From Setaria digitata (lineage: Eukaryota > Nematoda > Chromadorea > Rhabditida > Setariidae), in NCBI GenBank assembly GCA_003640385.1, contig RCAB01000414.1:1-56990 (forward strand): a DNA stretch of 56,990 nucleotides. The letters run 5' to 3'. The position numbers and the translations under genes are program-made. The notes beneath the pieces are model-generated. The model saw nothing but the letters and a program-made list of their open reading frames with translations. It did no database searches and was not told where the DNA came from. Positions 40,762 through 56,990 of this stretch are shown piece by piece (the stretch's first letter is position 1; each line of letters begins with the position of its first letter).

Positions 40762-41749
40762 GTATCTGTATGGGAAATCCAAAATTAATTGAATTTTGTG
40801 TCATAACTTGTTGTCAGAAGTTTGAAGTAATATAAGAAGTTTATAAGCGATCATGTAGTTAGTGTGAGATGGCGCATCGTTAATATTAATTGAGAAACGG
40901 ATCCGTGAAAGATTTTAAAAAAAAATTCATATTAATGCGAGTATGATTAAAATTAAAATTAATTTTTAGAATTTGAGATTAATTTTCAAATTTTTGTCTT
41001 ATTTTTTATTTGGGCATTTAAGTAAATTCTTTAATTTAAAAAGAATTTCGAATATCCCAAAAAATGAGAATTCGGAACAATAATAGATAATATGTTGAAG
41101 AATAGCAATATCAACTGCTCCCAGTAGCATTAAAATGAAGATTCCGAATAATAATATATTAGCAGTGAAGTGATTATTGCTTACTTTATTTAGTAAAATT
41201 TATCAGAAGCGGTTCGTCTTCATTCCTTCTACGCATCACAATTCTGAATTTTTGCAGAATATATAGCCTTTTGTGTGCATAATGAATAAATTGGTTCACA
41301 AATTAAAGTATGACTTATATCAAGTATTTAATTTAAAAAAAAATGCACATACGTAATAATCGTTAGACAAAATAGGAAGAGTCGAAAAAAAAAAAAGCAT
41401 AATAGATTAATGTTATTTTTACTGAGAAACTTATATTATTATAAAATAATATGGAAAAATTTCTATTAAGTGGAAGGAATGAAATGAATGGAAGAAGAAG
41501 CTAATAGTTTTAATTCAAAGTAATTTTACCCATTAAAAACTAAAATTTTTCCAGGAATCGAAAGGTTAGCGCAGTTCCGGTATTTTATTTTAAAAAATGT
41601 TTGAAATGAAGCTATTTTCAATATTTGAAGCTGGTTGAATTAGTTTTCAGGTTTAAAGTTTCAGATTTGAAATTATTTCGCTTCGATTAAAATATTATTT
41701 GATTGAAATGAATTCTCAATTCTAAAACTCTATGAAGAACGAGTTTTAG

Positions 41750-44700
41750 GAAAATTTGAGTAAAGAAAAAAATGAAAAAGACAAGAAAGTTGGGCCGAAA
41801 TTAAAAACAAAAGAACGAATTAAAGCCTTCTTCAATATTCAAAGTGCCAAAAAACAAGACTGTTCAATTTCATCAACAACGTTTCCTCTACTTTTTTTTC
41901 TTACTTTCAATAATTTGAGTTAAAAATTCATTTTTGTATTTGTAAATTTTTGGCTAATTTTAGCAAATTATTCTCCACATTGATATCTTAATGAATTGAA
42001 ATGAATGAACAATAAGATTAATAAAATGTTTGACTCTTTCGATGAAAGAAAAAATGGAATTTTTATTAAAATTCAACATATATGTTAAGTTCAAACTAAT
42101 TAAATCAGAAAATCAGTGGAATTTTTTTTTTTTGTTATTTTTATTTTTTTTTTTAAGGACTCAAGCAACCCTTATAGATGAATTTGCAACAACAAAGGAG
42201 ATGGAAAATTTGAAAAAAGATTTGAAAAGTGCACCTGCCCATGAACAAGTAATTGTTCGCACAATATTTTTAAATTAAAAGAAATTAAACTGACTGATTA
42301 GTTCAGTTAATTAAATCATTCGAAACTTCTTTTTTTTTTTTTTTTTCTGTTGTTCTCTAAAACAGCTTGTATTATTTTAAATTATTACAGTAAATCTTAT
42401 TGTCAACAAATTTGATGGTGGTAATTTTAATAACAACAAACGAAAATAATACTTTTACAATGAGCCATAAATGAATTATTAATTTTGAATTGAAAATGTG
42501 GCATTACCAGATGAGCGATTAAGCGCCTATTATCATTGATGAGATTCCACAGGTGACAAAATGGGTCGATTCACTATTGGACAAAGGTGTTGCTGGCCTA
42601 GAAATGGAACTAGAAAAATTGAATAATGCTGTCGAAAAAATAGGAACTGTAGCGTTTGATGCTAACGCAGAACACAATATTGATAAAGTAACAATAATTG
42701 AATGTATTTCGCAAAAAAAAAAAAAAAAAAAAAATTTTCACCAACCCAATTTTTAAACAGTAGCATTTTTTGAAATAATTGCTAAGCAATTAATTGCTTT
42801 ATAAATGGCTGAACTGCCTTTAGCTATATATCAAAATAGTAAAATTATTAATGCCATTTTTTTTTTTTTTTTTGATAATTACAGTTTCGTAAGATTTCAA
42901 CATGAATTTAAATTAAATTTCACATTTTTAGGAAGTAATATGTCAAGATAAACATCGTGTTCTGTTGAAGGACGGAGCAAATAATTATATCCATGCTAAT
43001 TATATCAATACACCAAACTTCAACAAACATTTCATTTGTACACAAGTATGCGAATAAATTTGCTATCAAACTTGGCCTATTTTTTAGCTAACTAGCCGGC
43101 ATACTATTACTTAGTACAACTTTTCTATTTCAAATTATTCAATCGTTATAATTATTCAGTCGTTTTAAGTAAAATGAGCCTTTAAAAGCCGAAAATTTAG
43201 AGTGTCAAATTTTGTGAAATGAATAATTTTAATAAATTTTTTTTTTTTTTTTTGGCAGCAACTTTATTTGAAGTTAAAATTTATAATTTCAAAGACATCC
43301 ATCAATATTTTTTTCATTTCCATTTGTTTATTTATTGCATACTCTTTAATGCCATGTTACAGCACTCAATTTAAAATTATGAATAATTAGTATTATCAGA
43401 TTACATGACTGAAAATTTAAACATTATCAATATAAAATAATGATAATTGTTAAACTATTTGTAGAGGCCAATGATAACAACAACGGAATCATTCTATAAA
43501 ATGATTATGCAAGAACAGGCAGAATATATTGTGATGTTAGGCTCGATTACTGAAAGTACTGAAAAAAAGTGCCCGCTATATTTCCCGCAAACAGTTTCAG
43601 ATAGGCCAATGAAATTTGGCCATATTACTGTCAAGTGCATTGCAGTAAATTAGATTCATATACATTTATCTTTTTTTTTTTTTTTTTTAAAGAAAACAGA
43701 ATTAATTGTAATAGCAAACTAATTGCTAATTATTATTAACAACGTAATATTTCGCAACATGGCAATTATATTAAACTGTAGCATTTTACATCTATTAATT
43801 AATTTGAAATTTATGACATTTTTCATTCACAATTCATATCTTAATTATTATTTGTCCTTTAATAAAATTAACAGAAAAATAGCATTGGAAGATAAATTGA
43901 AAATTTTTTCAATAAATGTTTAGATAATAGTTCTAAAACGTATCCAAATTTACTTCATTTTCACCTTAACTTCCTTTTTTTTTTGTATTTCTGCATGAAA
44001 TTTATTTTAAAAAATTTTTTTTTGCAATATCATTTTAGAAAATAAAATATCTGACAAATAATCATAGCGCCTTCTTTTGCATTAAATACTCTGGGTTATG
44101 ATAGGTATTAAAAATGAAATAGAGGATTAAATTAGAATAGATGTTAAATTTGAAGAGTTGAACAAATGTCAACATTTAAAATGTTAACCAGCAGATACGG
44201 AAAATATTTTCAAATTTTTATTTTAAGACAGAAAATATGAAAAATGAAAACAATGTAACCGGTAGAATGCTGGAAATAAGTCGTACCGGGAAGAAACAAC
44301 ACATGGTGATGCACTACCACTGGAAAAATTGGCCAGAAAGGGGTTTTCCGGAGCCGACACTTACCGTTTTCAGTTTGATGTGTGCTGTTCGGAATTCCAA
44401 AAAGCCCATCGTTGTACATTGTTCCGATGGTATCTTTTTATGCAATTAAAACAATACTTATAAATTTTTAAAGTTTACTGTATACTACCAAAAATATGTC
44501 CAAGTATACTGTAAATCAATCTGCATAGATCGTACTGTATGCCGAAGGTGTCATCTTCAGTATTTTGCATATCAAAGCATATTACATGCCAAAAAAAATT
44601 TGCTAGCACATACTGTACATTAAAACTATCAAAGTTTACAGTATGCGGAGATGTACTGTGAAATGAGCTACATGAAAATGTACTGTATAAAAAATACTTC

Positions 44701-45791
44701 AAAGAAGCATACATGCTGTTAAATATTACTTTAGTGTTTGGGAAAAATAAAAGCCATGATATGCAGAATATATGCAGTTAATTATAATATTTTTTTATAA
44801 TATTTATAATATTGTTTTATAATTTTTCTTTTTTCGTAATATTTTTTATTATTATATTTTCATTTTTAAATGAAAATGTAATAATCATTTATATTTTCAT
44901 CATTATTTTTCATACATTTATGTAGGAAAAATAATGATGAAACAATGCGGCAAATAAAGATTATAGTAACAGCTAGAGCAAAAATTACCGTAAACTAATG
45001 AATTAATTAATTAAAGTAAATAGGTGTCGGTCGAAGTGGAGTATTCGTAGCAGTTGAGTATATATTGGAGAAACTGTTACGTGGTGAGAGTTGCTCGAGT
45101 GGAATAGATGTAGTAAGGGAAATTCGAACTCAGCGAGCTATGGCTGTACGAACCGTTTCGGTTTGTTTAAATTCATAAATTTTATTTCATTCATTATTGA
45201 ATTAATTCTTCTAAAAATGGTTCAAAATTTATTTATTTTGAAAATTTTTAAAATGATTAAATTTTGATCCGTAAAAGAAAACTTTATAAATTTGGTTGCT
45301 TATTTGGATGATAGTCATTTTTGTTCTGATGTAAAATTTTATTCCTCTAAAAAAAAAAAAAAAAAAATTAAGTAATTGTAGCAATACATTTTGCTTAATC
45401 GATTGTTACTTCGCATCTTCCAAGAATTCGATCTTGTGGATATGTCACAGCATTTACTCGAATTTATTGATGACTATGATACATATGTACGAAAACATAA
45501 AGTAATAATTATATTTTAAACTTCAATTTTTCTTTAATTTTAAAAATCAGGGCAGTATTTTTGTTTGAACAAAATTTTAACTTACAGTATCAATTTATAA
45601 AAGTAATGGTAGCAGATTATCTTCCAGTTTATTTCTTCGGTAATGATAGTAATTGATTGATTATTTTATAATTTATTTGTCTACTTACTTTTCTAATTGT
45701 TACTTATATGTAAAATGCAGTCAACAAAATACATCTCGTATTTCATTTTTTTTTTTTCTTTCTTTTTATTTCTTTTTAGGATGAAAAATGA
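41750..45791 (+). CDS. Protein tyrosine phosphatase-like protein, altered active site
   Basis: Nine exons join in phase: 41750-41880, 42158-42248, 42553-42687, 42932-43045, 43465-43644, 44228-44429, 45024-45160, 45382-45501, 45780-45791 (373 residues plus an unresolved start). A Lys-rich N-terminus precedes one classical PTP domain: CQDKHRVLLKDGANNYIHANY, YKMIMQEQAEYIVML, WKNWPERGFPEP, VVHCSDGVGRSGVFVAVEY and RTQRAMAVRTVSQY. Deviations from active PTPs: KNRY reads HNID, WPD reads WPE, HCSAG reads HCSDG, and the first Q of QTxxQY is Arg. The Cys and Arg of the P-loop are kept. IA-2 (P-loop Asp) and receptor-PTP D2 domains (WPE) show that such changes remove or weaken activity, so a substrate-binding pseudophosphatase is likely. 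AATAAA at 45912-45917. The family is widely sperm-expressed in nematodes. Confidence 0.88.
44476..44687. repeat. TACTGTA-rich block in PTP intron 7
   Basis: TACTGTA or its near form occurs at 44476, 44507, 44533, 44611, 44637 (as TACAGTA), 44654 (TACTGTG) and 44681. AAAGTTTAC plus this word is seen twice in different settings. Probably a decayed short tandem or foldback repeat. Confidence 0.6.
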
Positions 45792-46096
45792 ATACCGTAT
45801 TAACGATATAATGAAGATAACCTTCATCAGATATCAATTAATTAATTGTGTAAAATAGACTAAATATTGCAATCGCAGTAAATGTACATCCCATATTCCA
45901 GAACATTTCCAATAAAAACGAAATTGAATGAATTTAAATATTAAATATTAAACCGAACTAACAGAATATAATTAGATTGGCATATGCGCAGAAAAAATAA
46001 AAGAAATAAATAAATTCAGATGATAAATTTGCATATTTTAAAGTGCTATAAAATATTCGCAAAATTACTGTGAAATTAAATGAATTAGTTGTCTGA
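45792..46096. other. Short spacer between PTP-like and LIM genes
   Basis: 305 bases with the PTP poly-A signal (45912) and a TATAAA at 46047-46052, about 45 bases before the LIM ATG. No strong TTTCAG acceptor precedes that ATG, so an own promoter seems likelier than operon processing. Confidence 0.5.
46047..46052 (+). promoter_or_regulatory. TATA-box-like element of the LIM gene
   Basis: CTATAAAATA lies 45 bases upstream of the LIM protein start. The position would leave a short leader. Chance occurrence is possible in AT-rich DNA. Confidence 0.35.
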
Positions 46097-47804
46097 ATGG
46101 GTGATTCAACGATAAGTCACGGCGTTGGATATGTTCCGCAACCGGAAGGTGATCGTCGAATGTGTGCGTTGTGTAATACATCATTAGGTGAGGAAGCGGT
46201 AATTGCAATGAATCGCCTATGGCATCCCGATCATTTTCGTTGTCATGCCTGTAATGCACCAATTAAACAAACTTATCAGGCATGTTATCAGTTTTATCAG
46301 TTGTAAATTCAAGAGTTAATTTGTTCCACTCGAGAAATTTCCATCTTCCTATCATCAAGATCCTTTTTCTTCATTTCTCTATTTTTTTCTTTATTGAATC
46401 TTTTCACGAATAGTAACTGTAATTGAATATAGCAAGTCTAGGATGAAAAAGAAATGCAAAAACTCTAAAAGTGAAATGATAGTTTAAAAGATATAGAAGG
46501 TTAGGAATGAAATTATTAGTTGTTTTATAGATCTTTATTAAAAAGGAAAGGAAAAAAATCAACTATAAAATAAAACTATAATTTGAACCGATTTTTAATA
46601 TTATCTATAATTTAAATCAAGTTCTAATGCAAAAAAAAAAAGAAATGATAAAATTTTAGACGGCGGATGACAAGCCATATTGCGTTCAGTGCTTCTCGAA
46701 GAAGTATAACCCAAAATGTCATGGTACATTAGCTTTTTATGCACCATTTCATCAACAATTTATCAAATCATGATCAATAATTCATTAATTAATAGGATTG
46801 TTTGCTTTCAGTTCGAATAATTTTTCGATTAATTATAACAAAAAAAAATGATCACTTTCCTAATAGAATAATCAAAATTATTTAAAAATTGAGTTCTTTA
46901 TCCCATAAAATCTAGACTTTAAAATTATAAAATTGCTCCACGAAATCATAAATATGAAAATTATTCACTGAACTTATACTTACACTCAAAAATTTCCTGC
47001 TCAGTTCAGCATTTACCCTAATGATAATTTCTATACAACTATGTTAATCCCATTAAGAGGAAATTTTCGCAGTTCCAATTGTTTTTGCTATTTTTTACAA
47101 AGATAACTTTTTTCTTCCTTTTTTTGTAATTTTTAAAACAAAACTAAAACGAAACAAGGGAGAGATTGAAGAGAAGAGAAAGAAATGAAAAGACTGAATT
47201 CAAAAAAGTTGTAACTTAATAGGGCAATATTTAAATCAGAGCTTCTAACAATTAATTAAAATTAATTACATATTTACAACAAATGGAAAACAGGTGAAGA
47301 ACATTAATTTTGAATTGTTAAAATTAATTATTTCTGCGTAAAAAGTAACGAGTCGAATATATATAGTGAGCTTATCAAATCAATCATTGATAAATGAATA
47401 AGCAGATACGTATTTTCATGTGATAAGAAGATATATATTGAGCTAATTAAATTAATCACTGATGTTTTTAGTTTAGCAAGCCTTTAGAACTAATTAAATT
47501 AATAGGCAAATCATTAATTGTTGGAATTAATTAAATTTCTATGGCAATCAGAAGATATTTCTTATTAATTTGAATTAAATCAATTCAAGGTTGCGGTGAG
47601 GTGCTGGTTGATTCTTGCCTAATTGCTCTCGACAAACACTGGCATCCACGTTGTTTCACGTGTGCTTCATGCAAGCAGCCACTACCAAATGGTGAGCATT
47701 ATATCATCGATGATTTACCATATGATCGTGACTGTCATTGGGAAAAACGTCTCGAGAAACGTATTCGTATCACGCAAGAAGCACACGCAAGATTGGAACA
47801 TTAA
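46097..47804 (+). CDS. Small two-LIM-domain protein
   Basis: Three exons close in phase to 153 residues: 46097-46279, 46660-46723, 47590-47804. LIM1 (from about residue 23): CALC, then WHPDHFRCHAC, and KPYCVQC. LIM2: CHGCGEVL, WHPRCFTCASC, and DLPYDRDCHW, followed by a basic C-terminal tail rich in Arg/Lys/Glu. LIM domains bind protein partners, often in focal adhesions, muscle attachments or the nucleus; this one carries no other domain. In LIM2 the usual Cys of the last C-x2-C reads Asp (YDRDC). Intron 1 can only be joined in phase with a GC donor (CAG|GCATGT, 46280-46281). I cannot assign it to a named LIM family; the domains resemble paxillin/PINCH-type LIMs in general. Confidence 0.87.
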
Positions 47805-49301
47805 GTGATAATTTCAAACTTCATCTTTCGTGAAAGCAAAAATTTGTTACAGCAATCTTTCTTCTTCACGGAATTCATTTATCCATTAATGGCATAGAAA
47901 TCACTAAAAACTTTCATATGAAGAACAAAAATTAACGAACTATCGTTAAATGATCATCAACCTCCACTCAAATAACAGACTATTAGAAGTATTGTACCGA
48001 ATTATCAATTAAAATATTTATACAAGAATGATCATATTATAAATGACAATTTTTTAATTGTTTATAAATAATTTTGCGATCGAATAACGAACAAAAAGAC
48101 AAAAAGAAAAAGAAATAGTGTATAAATTTCGAAGGATTCATTATAATGCAGTGAAATGGATATAAATCGAAAAATCTCATACAAATTGATGTCTTTGTCA
48201 AATGATTTGTAAACCTATCGAACAATTGATCCATAAAAAATGCTTTATTGTTTGCTTCATTCATAACGTAAAGCAATGAATGAATAAAACAATATATATA
48301 TATGTATATTGTATATATATATATATATTAGCAATAAATGTTCGAAGCAAAACAAAATAGATAAGAGAATAATAGTAGAGCTCTGCATTTGTTTTGCAGG
48401 GAGAGGAAATGTTGAATGAAGTCAATCAAATACCTAAAAAGAAAAGGATTTGCACAGAGGAAAGATCTAAAATAAAAAAAAAAAAAAACAGGAAAAAACA
48501 CAAAACTATTATAAGGCAATACTTATTTGTTTGTAAATGAAATGAAAGTTGAAATTTGCTAAAATATAGAGCACGAGAATTCACACCTAAACTCCATGCA
48601 CTTTGACTAAAATTCTTCCTTCGCTGTGTTTTGCCTTATTATTTATTTTATCCACTTGTCATAACTGGCTTATCAGTTATTCCATTCTGAGTTTTAATTG
48701 TTTAAGCAAAAGATAAAATATTTTTGTCTCTACTGACGGCAGAACATAATAATTATAGTGAAAATTAGAATAGACAAAGTAAGCTAAAGGAAGATTATAT
48801 TTCTAGATTAAATTAAGCTTTAGATTTTACTGAAATATTCAAACTATAAATGGATTGAAAATCGACAGTTGTAAAATCCACTACACTAGAAATAACATCG
48901 AGAACTGGACGTAATAAGAATACCTCCATAAATGGACAATTTTACGAGCCGTAATAGAAGAAAATTGCACTATGATCAGCTATAACATATGAAAGTGATC
49001 TCCAACTTTTCCATTTCATCTGCTAGAATCAACAATTTGTAAATTTGAGAACCGAAAATAATGAAGTCGTAGTGAATGGTTTTACGAGGATCGCTCGTCT
49101 GATAAATAATGATAAATAAGTGACAAAAAAAAAGTTTCATATTCTTTTCTCCTTTGCAGTGCTATAATCTCATATGGGTTTCATCATAATCTGTTCGGAC
49201 AGCCGTAATTCTCTTAAATAAAATATTGAAAAGCATCACTACGAACAAATGACAAAGACAGATTTGAAAGAAAAAATGAAACGAAATCATGAATGCACAT
49301 G
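47805..49301. other. Convergent 3' region, LIM and BTBD10 genes
   Basis: 1.5 kb between two opposing stops. Includes AATAAA at 48283-48288 and an AT-dinucleotide stretch at about 48292-48329. No gene seen. Confidence 0.6.
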
Positions 49302-56156
<6,855 letters not shown>

Positions 56157-56990
56157 AACAAACCCTACGTAACACGGCCACGTCCACGTTCGGGTCACGC
56201 ATACGCTCCCCACCAAACCTGGCTATATCACTTGTTATTTCCACTTCACGCTTCTGTCTTTCGACAAAAAAGCAGGAAGAAAAAATGAGAAGGAACTAAA
56301 ATGAAATGTGAGAATATAATATGCTTAGGAAGAGGATTAGACATAGCATACGGTCTTAAAAGATATTGAACAGAGAAAATACAAAATAGTCGTAGTACTA
56401 GAATGAGGAGAGAAAGAGAGACTGATTGATGAGAGTGAAAAAATACTACTATCCAGGGGTTGAAAAGAAAAAACTATAGATCATACCGTAATAGAAGAAA
56501 GCAAAAAGAAGGGATAATTAAAGAGGAAAAGAAGGAGGGAGAGAGTAGAAAAATCAATAAAAGATAGAGGATCACTACAATGATAACGCGGATTGAAAGT
56601 GCTGTGCGGTCCTCCGGTGTATTTGTGCTAACTCTGGCACATATTTCTTCCCGCGATATCCCGGGGAGGAAATCGTGGTAAAGTATTCCGCTGAAGGGGT
56701 TCATGTGTTTCGGGAGAAAAAGCGAAACCTTAATGTGTATATATTTAGCAAATCAGCGCACTCTTTGCAAAATCTCTCTCCTCACATTGTAAGCTTACGT
56801 AAACGTTTGCAAATAAACATCCGAAAACACATGAACGCTATAGCCAATATACGTCTGCGACGTACGCGAAATAAATGTCGTCGATTTGTCACGTACGTGA
56901 AGACACACGCCAACAGGTGGTTCAGGAATTCGTAGCTTGTATGTGTGTTTCTGTCAGACAGATTCGTAGCATGTGTGTGTGTCTGTCAGA
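56157..56990. other. Upstream region of BTBD10
   Basis: Likely promoter and leader of the BTBD10-type gene. The part at 56570-56930 is GC-richer, with CpG-containing words such as CACGTACGTG. The plus-strand ORF at 56675-56935 is basic and has no recognisable domain. The right edge is a tandem repeat cut by the window. Confidence 0.5.
56928..56990. repeat. Tandem repeat, period 34 bp, cut by window end
   Basis: ATTCGTAGC plus a TG-rich tail ending CTGTCAGA occurs at 56928 and again at 56962, with small differences. At least two units are visible. Confidence 0.75.

Noticed and set aside
41488..41519. ATG-containing stretch (MEEEANSFNS) considered as the PTP first exon
   Set aside because: Its donor phase gives an immediate stop when joined to the exon at 41750.
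45792..46096. PTP-like and LIM genes as a trans-spliced operon
   Set aside because: The gap is larger than usual for nematode operons, a TATA-like element precedes the LIM ATG, and no good acceptor was seen.
56675..56935. 86-residue basic ORF at the right end
   Set aside because: Arg/Lys-rich reading of GC-richer promoter DNA, no domain and no supporting splice signals.

Overview
The window reads as nuclear DNA of a filarial-type (spirurid) nematode. It is very AT-rich, with small exons, mostly short introns that end in TTTCAG or TTTTAG, poly-T tracts before acceptors, and 5' ends that look like spliced-leader acceptors. Every intact protein has an ordinary animal orthologue. Names come from recognised motifs and remembered family features, not database searches. 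Exons were joined by hand, and in all ten models the reading phases close to a multiple of three. Three single-N positions mark assembly joins, and two of them sit between duplicated contig ends.

Layout from left to right. 1-5.8 kb: gene-poor AT-rich DNA with one weak small membrane-protein candidate (-). 5.8-7.7 kb: a small NEPRO/Rmp1-like protein (+). 8.4-21.7 kb: serine palmitoyltransferase subunit 1 (+). Its 8.4-kb intron 7 holds a complete antisense trehalase gene (11.3-16.2 kb, -). 22.6-24.5 kb: polyprenol reductase, SRD5A3 type (-). 26.5-29.2 kb: EMC2 (-). 30.3-34.6 kb: mitochondrial P5C dehydrogenase (-). 35.5-39.0 kb: a TSSK-type kinase with a long charged N-terminus (-). 40.7/41.75-45.8 kb: a protein tyrosine phosphatase-like protein with several altered catalytic motifs (+). 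46.1-47.8 kb: a two-LIM protein (+). 49.3-56.2 kb: a BTBD10/KCTD20-type BTB protein (-).

Functional themes. Three genes bear on the membrane and secretory system: sphingoid base synthesis (SPT1), dolichol supply for N-glycosylation (SRD5A3) and tail-anchored/multipass protein insertion (EMC2). Two are metabolic: trehalose hydrolysis and proline catabolism. The TSSK-like kinase and the degenerate PTP are divergent neighbours with about 1.7 kb between them; both families are often sperm-expressed in nematodes, so a shared male-germline promoter is a reasonable but untested inference.

No CRISPR array, rRNA, tRNA, transposase or bacterial-type operon was seen. The observations most worth checking are the nested trehalase gene, the unusual number of GC-AG introns (three firm, one ambiguous, out of about 73), the multiply altered PTP active site, the EK-rich extension on the kinase, and a perfect 27-bp-arm palindrome between the kinase and PTP genes.
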